Assembly: GCF_019263585.2 (NCBI RefSeq)
Contig: NZ_JADQDF010000001.1
Span: 3,286,001-3,350,000, forward strand
Length of the DNA: 64,000 bases
DNA from: Pseudonocardia oceani
Lineage (GTDB): Bacteria > Actinomycetota > Actinomycetes > Mycobacteriales > Pseudonocardiaceae
Reading direction: 5' to 3'
Shown here: positions 36,572 to 45,152 of the stretch, piece after piece
Numbering within the stretch: the stretch's first letter is position 1
Layout of the letters: every line of letters starts with the position of its first letter
The notes under the pieces: model-generated
Seen by the model: the letters and a program-made list of their open reading frames with translations, nothing else
Told to the model about the DNA's origin: nothing
The model's database searches: none
Position numbers and translations under genes: made by a program

Positions 36572-37414
36572 CTACGCCACGGTGGCGCGGCCCCGCAGCC
36601 GCGCCACCACCCGGCACCCCACGTAGATCACGAACGACAGCGTGGCGACGTAGCCCGACACGGGCAGCCCGGGCGCGAGCGACAGCACCGCCCCGCCGAC
36701 GAGCGCCACCTCGGCGAACAGCACCGCGAGCACGGTCGCGAGCAGCGGGCTGGCCGTCACCCGCGCGGCCGCCGCGCCGGGCGCGATCATCACCGACAGC
36801 ACCAGGATCGCGCCGACGATCGGCACGGCCAGCGCCGTCGTCAGCCCGATCAGCACCGCGAACACCAGCGACAGCGCCCGCACCGGCACCCCCCGGGCCA
36901 GCGCGACGTCGGGATCGGTGCTGGCGAACAGCAGCGGCCGGTAGAGCACCGCGAGCACGCCGATCACGAGCACGGCGACGCCGGCGAGCACCACGAGGTT
37001 GGTGGAGTCGACCGACACGATCGACCCGGTGAGCAGCCCGAACTTGTTCGACGCCCGCCCGCTGTAGAGCGCGAGCAGCAGCACGCCCAGGCCGAGGCCG
37101 AACGCGAGGACGACCCCGATCACCGAGTCGCGCTCGCGCTGGCGCAGCCCGAGGATCCCGAACACCAGCCCGGCGACGACGGCACCCACGACGGCCCCGA
37201 CGCCGACGCCGACGCCGATCAGCAGCGCCGCCGCGCCGCCGGTGAAGGCCAGCTCGGCGGTGCCGTGGACGGCGAAGGACATGCCGCGCGAGACGATCAG
37301 CGGCGCCAGCGCCCCCGCGACGATCCCGAGCACCGCGCACGCGAGCAGCGCGTTCTGCACGAACGGGAACCCGAGCAGCTCGCCCAGGCCCTCGAAGCTC
37401 ACGAGCCGGTCCAT
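36572..37414 (-). CDS. Zinc/manganese ABC importer permease
   Basis: 280-residue integral membrane protein of the ZnuB/ABC-3 family with eight or nine helices. Typical segments are FVQNALLACAVLGIVAGALA, GMSFAVHGTAELAFTGGAAA and IVGAILVLSVMIAPGAAAAR. Its ATG overlaps the ATPase stop (TGATG), so the three-gene operon runs substrate-binding protein, ATPase, permease. Confidence 0.92.
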   Translation of the reverse strand: MDRLVSFEGLGELLGFPFVQNALLACAVLGIVAGALAPLIVSRGMSFAVHGTAELAFTGGAAALLIGVGVGVGAVVGAVVAGLVFGILGLRQRERDSVIGVVLAFGLGLGVLLLALYSGRASNKFGLLTGSIVSVDSTNLVVLAGVAVLVIGVLAVLYRPLLFASTDPDVALARGVPVRALSLVFAVLIGLTTALAVPIVGAILVLSVMIAPGAAAARVTASPLLATVLAVLFAEVALVGGAVLSLAPGLPVSGYVATLSFVIYVGCRVVARLRGRATVA

Positions 37415-38256
37415 CAGGCCGACTCCCCGGCGACGGCCACCGGCTCGTGGCAGTGGTCGCGGCCGTCGGCGCCGACGACGACGAGCCGGTCGCGCACGCG
37501 CAGCACGTCGACGTCGGTGCCGTAGAGCTCCGAGAGCACCGCGGACGTCATGACCTGCTCCGGCGGGCCGATCCGGAACCGGCCGTCGACGAGGTAGAGC
37601 ACGCGGTCGACCAGCGGCAGCACCGGGTTGATCTCGTGGGTGACGAACAGGACGGCGGTGCGGTGGTCGCGGCGGCGGGCGTCGATGAGATCGGTGACCG
37701 TCCGCTGGTGGGCGAGGTCGAGCGAGAGCAGTGGCTCGTCGCAGAGCAGGACGTCGGGGTCGCCGACGAGCGCCTGGGCGACGCGCAGGCGCTGCTGCTC
37801 GCCGCCCGAGAGCCGTCCGACCGGCGCGTCGGCGTACGCGGTGCCGCCGACGGAGGCGAGCGCGGTGTCGACCCGGGCCCGGCGCTCCCGGCGCCCGCGC
37901 AGCCCGATGCCGAGGCGGTGGCCGTCGAGCCCGAGGCCGACGAGGTCGCGCCCGCGCAGGGGCAGGTCGGGGTCGAGCGCCTTCTGCTGCGGCACGTACC
38001 CGATCGACGGGCTGCCGCGGCGCGGGGCCGCACCGGAGATCCGGACCTCGCCCGCCGTCAGCGGCAGCAGTCCGAGCAGCACCCGCATCAGCGTGGTCTT
38101 GCCCGAGCCGTTGGGCCCCAGGACGGCGAGGAACTCCCCGGGCACGACGTCGAGGTCGAGCCCGTCCCACAGCGTGCGCTCGCCGAAGCGGATGCTCGCC
38201 CCTCGGAGGGTCACGGCCGGGGCGACGTCACGCACGGGCTCCAGTGTGGCGACCAT
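37414..38256 (-). CDS. Zinc/manganese ABC importer ATPase
   Basis: 280 residues: Walker A GPNGSGKTTLMRV, Q-loop YVPQQKALDPD, signature LSGGEQQRLRVAQAL, Walker B DVLLCDEPLLSLD and H-loop FVTHEIN. Of ZnuC/MntB type. Overlaps by one base at each end with its partners. Confidence 0.93.
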   Translation of the reverse strand: MVATLEPVRDVAPAVTLRGASIRFGERTLWDGLDLDVVPGEFLAVLGPNGSGKTTLMRVLLGLLPLTAGEVRISGAAPRRGSPSIGYVPQQKALDPDLPLRGRDLVGLGLDGHRLGIGLRGRRERRARVDTALASVGGTAYADAPVGRLSGGEQQRLRVAQALVGDPDVLLCDEPLLSLDLAHQRTVTDLIDARRRDHRTAVLFVTHEINPVLPLVDRVLYLVDGRFRIGPPEQVMTSAVLSELYGTDVDVLRVRDRLVVVGADGRDHCHEPVAVAGESA

Positions 38257-39233
38257 CAGACGGGGTTGAGCGCGCTGGCCAGTGATTCGACCTGAGCGGT
38301 CATCCAGCCGAGGTAGTCGGTGCCCTCGGGCAGGGTCTCGGTGACCTCGACGACCGGCACGCCCGCCGCGTCGGCCGCCGCGCGCACCTGGTCGGTGGTC
38401 GGCGTCTCGGTCTGGGCGTTGAGGATCAGCGCGCGCAGCGGGTCCTGCGAGGTGGCGTCGAACAGCGCGAGCGTCTGCGCGACGACGGCGGCCGGCGGGT
38501 CGGTGTCCTCCTCGACGGCCTCCGCGAACTCCGGCGGGGTGGTGTCGATCAGTCCGGCCGTCTGCACGAGGTAGCCCGGCACCGGCTCGGTGACGGCGAC
38601 GCGCCCGCCCGGCACGGACGCGCCGACGGCCTCGGTCCGCTCGATCAGCCCGTCGATCGACGCGCTGAACGCCTCGGCGTTGGCGGTGTAGGTGGCGGCG
38701 TTCGCCGCGTCGGCCGCGCCGAGGTCCTGGGCCAGCCGCTGGGCCAGCGCCTGCACCGTCGGCAGGCTGTACCAGAAGTGCTCGTTGAACTCGCCGTGCT
38801 CCTCCTCGGAGTGCGCCTCGCCCTCGTCGTGGGGCTCGCCGGCGTCGGCCGGGACGAGGCCGGACAGCTCGGCGACGTCGATGACGACGGGCTCGCCGCC
38901 GGCGTTCTCCAGCAGCTGCGGCATGAACTCGTCGTAGCCGCCGCCGTTGTAGACGACGATGTCGCCCGCGGCGACGGTCGCGGCGTCGGCCGGGGTGCTC
39001 TCGTAGGAGTGCGGGTCGGCGGCCGGGTCGTCGATGAGGGACTCCACCGTGACCGCGTCGCCGCCGACGGCTTGCGCGATGCTGCCGTAGACGTTCGTCG
39101 AGGCCACGACGGTGAGGATGCCGTCATCGGCGGCGGGGCTCGCCCCTCCGGAACCGGCCCCACCGGAGCCGCAGCCGGCCAGGGCGAGGGCGGCGAGGGC
39201 GGTGGTGGCCCCGACCAGCGGGCGCAGACGCAT
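38256..39233 (-). CDS. Zinc-binding lipoprotein of the ABC importer
   Basis: 325-residue cluster A-I (ZnuA-type) solute-binding lipoprotein. Signal peptide with lipobox LALAGC. Metal ligands likely include His in DPHSYESTP and His/Glu in NEHFWYSLP. Between them is an acidic His-rich loop, EPHDEGEAHSEEEHGEF, typical of zinc-specific members. The C-terminal half ends with EVTETLPEGTDYLGWM. First gene of the operon, preceded by a Zur-like palindrome. Confidence 0.92.
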   Translation of the reverse strand: MRLRPLVGATTALAALALAGCGSGGAGSGGASPAADDGILTVVASTNVYGSIAQAVGGDAVTVESLIDDPAADPHSYESTPADAATVAAGDIVVYNGGGYDEFMPQLLENAGGEPVVIDVAELSGLVPADAGEPHDEGEAHSEEEHGEFNEHFWYSLPTVQALAQRLAQDLGAADAANAATYTANAEAFSASIDGLIERTEAVGASVPGGRVAVTEPVPGYLVQTAGLIDTTPPEFAEAVEEDTDPPAAVVAQTLALFDATSQDPLRALILNAQTETPTTDQVRAAADAAGVPVVEVTETLPEGTDYLGWMTAQVESLASALNPV

Positions 39234-39254
39234 CGACGATCTCCCATCTTGTAG

Positions 39255-39269
39255 CGATAACCGTTGTCG
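39255..39269. promoter_or_regulatory. Zur-like box upstream of the zinc importer
   Basis: CGATAAC-C-GTTGTCG is a 7-1-7 inverted repeat with one mismatch, 22 bases upstream of the zinc importer start. The spacing and ATAAC/GTTxTC core fit Fur/Zur-family boxes. Zur repression at adequate zinc is the expected control, by inference. Confidence 0.6.
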
Positions 39270-39326
39270 ATTCACTCTAGCGTGTGGTCCGGCGTCGGGA
39301 CCGCCGGGCTTCCGACCCTGGTTCTG

Positions 39327-39339
39327 AACCGTTACGGTT
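39327..39339. promoter_or_regulatory. Perfect operator just upstream of the LacI-type gene
   Basis: AACCGT-T-ACGGTT is a perfect 6-bp inverted repeat with a one-base centre, six bases before the ATG. Autorepression by the LacI-type regulator is the likely role. It also lies about 94 bases from the zinc importer start on the other strand. Confidence 0.65.
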
Positions 39340-39345
39340 GGTCTG

Positions 39346-40449
39346 ATGCGCGGATCTCGTGAGGCCCGGCGCCCGGCGACGCTCGCGTCCCTGGCCGCCG
39401 AGCTCGGCGTGTCCCGCACCACCGTCTCCAACGCCTACAACCGCCCCGACCAGCTCTCCGCCCCGCTGCGGGCGCGGGTCCTGGAGGCGGCGCGGCGGCT
39501 CGGCTACCCGGGGCCCGACCCGGTCGCGCGCTCGCTGCGCACCCGTCGCGCGGGCGCGGTCGGCCTGCTGCTGACCGAGGCCCTGTCCTACGCGTTCCGC
39601 GACCCCGCGGCCACCGGCTTCCTCGAGGGCCTGGCGCTGGCCTGCGAGCGGGCCGGGTCCGGGCTGCTGCTGGTGCCGGTCAGCCCCGAGCTCGCCGACG
39701 TCACCGCGGTGCACCAGGCCGGTGTCGACGGGTTCGTCGTCTACTCCGTGCGCGAGGACGACCCGCACTTCAAGGCGGTGCTGGAGCGCCCGGTTCCCAC
39801 CGTGGTGTGCGACCAGCCGATCAACGTCGACGGCGTCGACCGCGTCGGCGTCGACGACCGCGCGGCCATGCTCGGCATGGCGCGCCACCTCACCCAGCTC
39901 GGCCACCGGCGCATCGGCGTGCTGTGCATGCGGTTGGGCACCGGCCGCTACGACGGCCCCGCCGACGAGGCCCGGCAGAACGGCGCCACCTACCCGGTGC
40001 AGCGCAACCGCCTCGGCGGCCTGCGCGACGGCCTCGCCGAGGCCGGGATCGACTGGGCGGGCGTGCCCGTGCACGAGCGGTTCGCGCACAGCGTCGACGC
40101 GGGCCAGTCGGCGGCCGCGGAGCTGCTGACCGCGCACCCCGACATCACCGCGATCGCCTGCACGTCCGACATCCTCGCGCTCGGTGCACTGCGCCACGCC
40201 GCCGAGCGCCGGCTGTCGGTCCCCGACGACCTCACCGTCACCGGGTTCGACGGCGTGCCCGAGGCCCACCGCGCGGGCCTCACGACGGTGCGCCAGCCCG
40301 TGCTGGAGAAGGGGCGCGCGGCGGGTGAGCTGCTGCTCGAGCGCGGCGACCGCAACCGCCCCCGCACCGTCACGCTGCCCACCGAGCTGATCGTCGCGGC
40401 CACGAGCGCGAAGCCCCGCACGCCGGAGCGCTGGTTCCCCGGCTGGTGA
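39346..40449 (+). CDS. LacI-family transcriptional regulator
   Basis: 367 residues: N-terminal HTH LASLAAELGVSRTTVSNAYN with hinge segment, then a periplasmic-binding-like sensor domain (VGLLLTEALSYAFRDP to TVTGFDGVPEAHRAGL). The effector is unknown and there is no sugar transport or catabolism gene next to it, so its targets lie elsewhere or are only itself. ATG chosen; an operator palindrome sits right before it. Confidence 0.9.
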   Translation: MRGSREARRPATLASLAAELGVSRTTVSNAYNRPDQLSAPLRARVLEAARRLGYPGPDPVARSLRTRRAGAVGLLLTEALSYAFRDPAATGFLEGLALACERAGSGLLLVPVSPELADVTAVHQAGVDGFVVYSVREDDPHFKAVLERPVPTVVCDQPINVDGVDRVGVDDRAAMLGMARHLTQLGHRRIGVLCMRLGTGRYDGPADEARQNGATYPVQRNRLGGLRDGLAEAGIDWAGVPVHERFAHSVDAGQSAAAELLTAHPDITAIACTSDILALGALRHAAERRLSVPDDLTVTGFDGVPEAHRAGLTTVRQPVLEKGRAAGELLLERGDRNRPRTVTLPTELIVAATSAKPRTPERWFPGW

Positions 40450-40465
40450 CCCCGTCCAGGGTCAC
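40446..40465. terminator. Hairpin between convergent lacI-type and tetR-type genes
   Basis: GTGACCC (40446-40452) pairs perfectly with GGGTCAC (40459-40465) around a six-base loop. The left arm includes the stop codon of the LacI gene. Confidence 0.5.
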
Positions 40466-40474
40466 ATAGGGCGG

Positions 40475-41008
40475 TCAGCGCAGCCGCCCGGTCACCGCGC
40501 GGGCCAGGTCGGCGACGTCGGTTCCCTCCTCCGGGGTGAGCGAGCCCTCCAGCAGCAGGCTGGCGAGCCCGTGCACGAGCGCCCAGCCGGCGACGGCCGT
40601 GGTGGGATCGTCGTCGACCTCCCCGGCCCCGGCCTCCAGCGCCGCCCCGGCCCGCGCGGCCGCCGCGGCCAGCGCGCGGTCGTCGGTGCGGACGAGCCCC
40701 GGCGTGCGCATCACCGCGAAGTGTGCGGGGTGCCCGGTGGCGAACACGACGTAGGCGACGCCCTGCTCGGCGAACCCCCCGGCCGCCTCCAGCGCGTCGG
40801 CCAGGCCCGACCAGCCCTCGGCGGCGAGCGCGGTGAGCAGGCCGGTCTTGTCGCCGAAATGGTGCGCCGGCGCCGCGTGCGAGACGCCCGCCCGCCGGGC
40901 GACGTCGCGCAGGCTCAGTGCGGCCGGACCGTGCTCCGCGACGGCGTCCAGCGCGGTGTCGAGGAGGGTCCGCCGGAGGTCGCCGTGGTGGTAGGGCACG
41001 GCCGTCAC
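40475..41008 (-). CDS. TetR-family transcriptional regulator
   Basis: About 177 residues. The N-terminal HTH is LDAVAEHGPAALSLRDVA followed by GVSHAAPAHHFGDKTGLL, and the C-terminal domain is of the TetR_C type (GWALVHGLASLLLEG). GTG at 41008 (VTAVPYHHGD) or 40999; YHHGDLRRTLLD is the standard beginning of this subfamily. Two near-identical 17-base sites lie between it and the divergent small gene, which it probably represses. Confidence 0.88.
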   Translation of the reverse strand: MTAVPYHHGDLRRTLLDTALDAVAEHGPAALSLRDVARRAGVSHAAPAHHFGDKTGLLTALAAEGWSGLADALEAAGGFAEQGVAYVVFATGHPAHFAVMRTPGLVRTDDRALAAAAARAGAALEAGAGEVDDDPTTAVAGWALVHGLASLLLEGSLTPEEGTDVADLARAVTGRLR

Positions 41009-41012
41009 CCTA

Positions 41013-41029
41013 ATCTTGACGTTGACAAG
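41013..41029. promoter_or_regulatory. TetR operator, copy 1
   Basis: ATCTTGACGTTGACAAG: CTTG and CAAG arms around a 7-base centre. Identical at 16 of 17 positions to the site at 41046-41062, exactly 33 bases away (three helical turns). It abuts the TetR gene start. Confidence 0.65.
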
Positions 41030-41045
41030 ACGCGAGCGACAGGGC

Positions 41046-41062
41046 ATCTTGACGGTGACAAG
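41046..41062. promoter_or_regulatory. TetR operator, copy 2
   Basis: ATCTTGACGGTGACAAG, in direct orientation with copy 1, 26 bases before the ATG of the divergent small gene. Likely controls that gene. Confidence 0.65.
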
Positions 41063-41087
41063 TTCGTCGAGACGCGAGGAGCCCGCC

Positions 41088-41492
41088 ATGCCCGCACTGC
41101 CCTGGACGGCCGTCCGGTCCCCCTCCGCGGGCGGACCCCCGCCCGCGGCTGAGGTCCTCGTCATGGCCTCCCGGTTCCGCGTCCGGCGTTTCCGGCACGT
41201 CCTGCCGTTCTTCCTCGACGCGCTGCGCGTCCACGCGCAGGTCCGCGGGGCCGACGGCGCGCTCGGCATCGCGCTGGACGCGCGCCCGCTGCGCCGGGAG
41301 TTCCTCACTCTGAGCGCGTGGCGCGACCGTGAGTCGCTGGACGCGATGGTCGGCGCGCAGCCGCACCGCGGCGTGATGGCCCGCTACCGCGAGGCCACCG
41401 AGGAGTCGGCGTTCACGTTCTGGACGGTGCCCGCCGACGCCCTGCCCGTGAGCTGGGACGACGCCCGTGCGCGGCTGAGCGCGGCGGCCTGA
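41088..41492 (+). CDS. Small dimeric alpha/beta-barrel monooxygenase-like protein
   Basis: 134 residues. The core FRVRRFRHVLPFFLDALRVH and REFLTLSAWRDRESLDAMV resembles DUF3291/spheroidene-monooxygenase-like and antibiotic-monooxygenase folds. No catalytic residue can be named. ATG at 41088 has GAGGAG seven bases upstream. It is the only gene in its unit, facing the TetR regulator across twin operators, so it probably answers the same ligand. Confidence 0.7.
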   Translation: MPALPWTAVRSPSAGGPPPAAEVLVMASRFRVRRFRHVLPFFLDALRVHAQVRGADGALGIALDARPLRREFLTLSAWRDRESLDAMVGAQPHRGVMARYREATEESAFTFWTVPADALPVSWDDARARLSAAA

Positions 41493-41512
41493 TCGGGAGC
41501 GGCCCGATCAGG
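41488..41512. terminator. Perfect bidirectional terminator overlapping both stop codons
   Basis: CCTGATCGGG (41488-41497) pairs perfectly over 10 bp with CCCGATCAGG (41503-41512), with a five-base loop. The left arm contains the TGA of the upstream gene and the right arm contains the stop of otsB on the other strand. Confidence 0.7.
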
Positions 41513-42251
41513 AGCGAAGCTCCAGCAGGAGCTGGAGGATCCGGGCCACGTCGGGCGGGCCGTCGACGCGGTGGCCGGCCGCGGTGTCGCCGGGGCCGAC
41601 CTTGACGCCGACGTCGCCGTCGCCGAGCCGGACGAACGCCGTCTCGTCGGTGACGTCGTCGCCCGCGAACAGCACGGCGTCGGCGCCGGTGCGCTCGCGC
41701 AGCACATCGATCGCCATGCCCTTGGTGACCTGCAGGACGGCGAGGTCCAGCACGTCCTTGCCCGCGATGGCATCGACGCCGGGACGCGCGGCCGGGCCGG
41801 TGCGCACCGCCTCCAGCACGCGGGCGCCGACCTCGGGCGCGGTGCCGCGCACGTGCACCGCGATCCCGGCCGGCTTGTGCTCGATCCTCACACCGGGCTC
41901 GTGCTCGACGAGCGCGGTGACGTCGGCGACGAGGGCGTCGAGCAGCGCGCGCTGCGCGTCGTCGAGGACGGCGCCGCCGTCGTCGAACTCGCCGCCGTGG
42001 CTGCCCACCATCCGTACCGGGGCGCCGAACCCGGAGGTGGCGGCGAGGTCCGCGAGCCCGCGGCCCGAGACCAGCGCGACGACCGTGTCGGGCAGCGTGA
42101 CCAGCGCGCCGATCGCCGCTGCGGCCTCCGCGAGCGGGCGCGCGTCGGAGGGGACGTCGACGATCGGGGCGAGGACGCCGTCGAAGTCGAGCGCGACGAG
42201 CAGCCGCGGGACGGTGGCGAGCTCGCGCACCGCCGCGTCGAGGTCGGTCAT
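41508..42251 (-). CDS. otsB: Trehalose-6-phosphate phosphatase
   Basis: HAD-superfamily enzyme that releases trehalose from trehalose 6-phosphate; 247 residues. HAD motif I is [14 protein letters not shown], then [19 protein letters not shown] and the motif IV-type acidic pair in [13 protein letters not shown]. It overlaps otsA by four bases (ATGA), so the two steps of trehalose synthesis are translated together. Confidence 0.94.
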   Translation of the reverse strand: MTDLDAAVRELATVPRLLVALDFDGVLAPIVDVPSDARPLAEAAAAIGALVTLPDTVVALVSGRGLADLAATSGFGAPVRMVGSHGGEFDDGGAVLDDAQRALLDALVADVTALVEHEPGVRIEHKPAGIAVHVRGTAPEVGARVLEAVRTGPAARPGVDAIAGKDVLDLAVLQVTKGMAIDVLRERTGADAVLFAGDDVTDETAFVRLGDGDVGVKVGPGDTAAGHRVDGPPDVARILQLLLELRS

Positions 42252-43639
42252 GAGGGGAGTCCCAGCGCGTCGAGGAAGGATCGGGCCCAGCGGTCGACGT
42301 CATGGGAGAGCACCTGGCGACGCAGCGAGCGCATCCGCTTGCGACTCTCCTCCGGTGGCATCGTCAGCGCCCTGTGCAGTGCGTTCTTGACGCCGTCGGT
42401 GTCGTGCGGGTTGACCAGCACCGACTCCTTGAGCTCGATCGCGGCCCCGGCGAACTCCGACAGCACCAGCACGCCGCCGAGATCGCCGCGGCAGGCGACG
42501 TACTCCTTGGCGACGAGGTTCATGCCGTCGCGCAGAGGCGTGACGAGCATGACGTCGGCGGCGACGAAGAACGCGGCGAGCTCGTCGCGCGGCAGCGACT
42601 GGTGCAGGTAGTGCAGCACCGGGTGCCCGACACGGGCGTACGAGCCGTTGATCCGGCCGACCGACTGCTCGATGCCGGCGCGCATCGTCTGGTAGTGCTC
42701 GACGCGCTCGCGGCTGGGCGTGGCGAGCTGGATCATGACGGTGTCGCCGGCCCGGTCCTCCAGCAGCAGCTCCTCGAACGCGCGCAGCCGGACGTCGATG
42801 CCCTTGGTGTAGTCGAGGCGGTCGACGCCGAGGATGACCCGCTCGGGGTTGCCCAGGTCGTTGCGGATCTCCTTGGCGCGCTGCTGCACCTCGGGGGTGC
42901 GCGAGAGCTCGTCGAGGTGCGCGGAGTCGATCGAGATCGGGAAGGCGCCGAGCTTGACCGTCCGTCCCCCGTAGTTGACCTCGTTTCGCGCGCCGGGCGT
43001 GGCGTCGGTGAAGCGGGTGGCGAGCCAGCGGAAGTTGCGGACGCCGCCGGGGGTGTGGAAGCCGACGAGGTCGGCGCCGAGCAGCCCCTCGACGATCTCC
43101 TTGCGCCACGGGAGCTGCTGGAAGAGCTCGGTTGGCGGGAACGGGATGTGCAGGAAGAAGCCGATCCGCAGGTCGGGGCGCAGCGCGCGGAGCTCGGCCG
43201 GGAGCAGCTGGAGCTGGTAGTCCTGGATCCAGACCGTGGCCCCCTGCCCGGCGACCTCCGCGACCGCCTGGGCGAAGCGCTTGTTGACGGTGACGTAGGC
43301 CTGCCACCAGTGCCGGTGGAACGCCGGCGGGGCGACGACGTCGTGGTAGAGCGGCCAGAGGGTGCCGTTGGAGAAGCCCTCGTAGTAGTCCTCGACCTCC
43401 TGGCCCGACAGCCGGACCGGGTGCAGCGTCAGCCCGTCCTCGACGAACGGCTCGGCGTCGGCGTCGGCGAGCCCGGGCCAGCCGACCCACGCGCCCTCGC
43501 GGCTGCGCAGCATCGGCTCCAGCGCCGTGACCAGCCCCCCCGGACTGCGCTTCCAGCGCTGCGTCCCGTCCGGGAGCTTCTCCAGGTCGACGGGGAGCCG
43601 GTTGGCCACCACCACGAACTCGGCGCTCTGCTGGGCCAC
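42248..43639 (-). CDS. otsA: Trehalose-6-phosphate synthase
   Basis: GT20 retaining glycosyltransferase joining UDP- or GDP-glucose to glucose 6-phosphate; 463 residues. Family segments: [69 protein letters not shown] and [16 protein letters not shown]. It starts 39 bases after the ThrE-type gene and may be read with it. Confidence 0.95.
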   Translation of the reverse strand: MAQQSAEFVVVANRLPVDLEKLPDGTQRWKRSPGGLVTALEPMLRSREGAWVGWPGLADADAEPFVEDGLTLHPVRLSGQEVEDYYEGFSNGTLWPLYHDVVAPPAFHRHWWQAYVTVNKRFAQAVAEVAGQGATVWIQDYQLQLLPAELRALRPDLRIGFFLHIPFPPTELFQQLPWRKEIVEGLLGADLVGFHTPGGVRNFRWLATRFTDATPGARNEVNYGGRTVKLGAFPISIDSAHLDELSRTPEVQQRAKEIRNDLGNPERVILGVDRLDYTKGIDVRLRAFEELLLEDRAGDTVMIQLATPSRERVEHYQTMRAGIEQSVGRINGSYARVGHPVLHYLHQSLPRDELAAFFVAADVMLVTPLRDGMNLVAKEYVACRGDLGGVLVLSEFAGAAIELKESVLVNPHDTDGVKNALHRALTMPPEESRKRMRSLRRQVLSHDVDRWARSFLDALGLPS

Positions 43640-43678
43640 TGACTCTCCTCGCCGTACGGGGTTTCGACGGGCGTGAGC

Positions 43679-45091
43679 CTACGCGGGGGAGCCCTCCGGT
43701 GCGGGGTCCGAGACGGCCGGTCCGCTCGGCCGCCGCGGGCCGGTCAGGAAGTCGCCGAAGGCCACGCCCGCGGCGAGCGCGAGGCCGATGCCGAGCGCGA
43801 GGGTGATGGTGACCAGGCCGTCGGCGACGCCCTCGACGGCGAGCTGGTAGAAGCCGCGGTAGGCGCTGAACCCGGGCAGCAGCGGGGTGATGCCGGCGAG
43901 CGTGATCACGAGCGGCGGCACCCCGCCGCCGCGGCGGAACAGCCCCGCGGCGAGCCCGACGACGACCGCGGCGATGCCGGTGGCGGGCACCGGCCCGATG
44001 CCGAGGACCTGCACCATCAGCCCGTAGGTGCTCCAGCCCGACGTCCCGGCGATGGCGGCGGCGAGCAGGGAGCGGCCCGGCGCGTAGCCGGCGAGCGCGA
44101 AGGAGGCCGCGGCCGCGGCGGCGGCGGCGAGCGACAGGCCGAACCGCCCGGCGCCCGAGGGCAGCTCGCCCGCCACCTCCAGCGGCGGCGCGAACTCCAG
44201 CCCGACGCGCAGGCCGAGCACGACCCCGACCAGCAGGCCCGCCGACAGCAGCGCGATCTCGACCGCGCGACCGGCCGCCGTCACGTAGTAGCCGGTGATG
44301 GCGTCCTGCACCGTGCCGACCACCGACAGCCCCGACAGCAGCACGGTGATCGTCGCGGCGATGACGAGCGAGGGGCGTGTGCCCGGTGGGAAGGCGCCGA
44401 GGCCGAACAGCGTCACCGTCGCGCCGGTGGCCAGCGCCCCGCCGACGACCTGCTGGAAGAACTGCGGCAGCCCGCGCCGGTTGAGCACGCGGCCGATCCG
44501 GTCGATCACCGCGGTGACGGCGAACGCGGTGAGCCCGGTGATCAGCGCGCCGCCCAGCAGGATCGCGATCGAGGCGGCGAGCCCGGCCCAGCCGACGGTC
44601 GCGACCCAGCGCGGGTACGGGTGCCGCGCGGAGACGGCCTCGGACAGCTCCGTCGCCGCGGTGCGCACGTCGATCGCGCCCGCCTCGACGCGGTCGATCA
44701 CGCGGCCGACGGCGAGCAGTCGCGTGAGGTCGAGCGAGCGGTACTGCACGAGCCGCATCGACGTCACCGGCGCCGCCGCCATACCGCGGTGGCAGCAGAT
44801 GGTCATGGAGGTGAAGGTGATGTCGACGTCGACGGCCGACAGCCCGCACGCCGCGGCGATCCGCAGCATCACGTGCGTCGTCTCGTCGACGCTCTCGCCG
44901 CTCGACATCAGCACCTCGCCGATGCGCATGCAGAGGTCGAGGACCTCCTGCACGCGGGCGTCGTCGGGCACCTGGGGCCCGATCGGCCAGAGCAGCTGCA
45001 TGCTCGGCGGACCGGGCTGGAGCAGCTCGTGCGCCTCGCGGCGGAGCTTGCTGCGCATGCGGCGGGCGAAGTGCGGGTTGTGGTCGGGCAT
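43679..45091 (-). CDS. ThrE-family threonine/serine exporter
   Basis: 470-residue integral membrane protein. The N-terminal cytoplasmic domain (LMSSGESVDETTHVMLRIAA) has the amidase-like motif shared by the ThrE/YjjP family; about ten helices follow, with GLSVVGTVQDAITGYYVTA and PLLPGFSAYRGFYQLA typical of the family. It exports threonine/serine-like amino acids in Corynebacterium; substrate here is inferred. Between the MFS gene and otsA on the same strand. Confidence 0.88.
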   Translation of the reverse strand: MPDHNPHFARRMRSKLRREAHELLQPGPPSMQLLWPIGPQVPDDARVQEVLDLCMRIGEVLMSSGESVDETTHVMLRIAAACGLSAVDVDITFTSMTICCHRGMAAAPVTSMRLVQYRSLDLTRLLAVGRVIDRVEAGAIDVRTAATELSEAVSARHPYPRWVATVGWAGLAASIAILLGGALITGLTAFAVTAVIDRIGRVLNRRGLPQFFQQVVGGALATGATVTLFGLGAFPPGTRPSLVIAATITVLLSGLSVVGTVQDAITGYYVTAAGRAVEIALLSAGLLVGVVLGLRVGLEFAPPLEVAGELPSGAGRFGLSLAAAAAAAASFALAGYAPGRSLLAAAIAGTSGWSTYGLMVQVLGIGPVPATGIAAVVVGLAAGLFRRGGGVPPLVITLAGITPLLPGFSAYRGFYQLAVEGVADGLVTITLALGIGLALAAGVAFGDFLTGPRRPSGPAVSDPAPEGSPA

Positions 45092-45152
45092 CGTCAGCCG
45101 CTCGTGACGGCACGGGTACTGCGGGGCATGGGCCCAGGGTAGGTCCGGCCGA

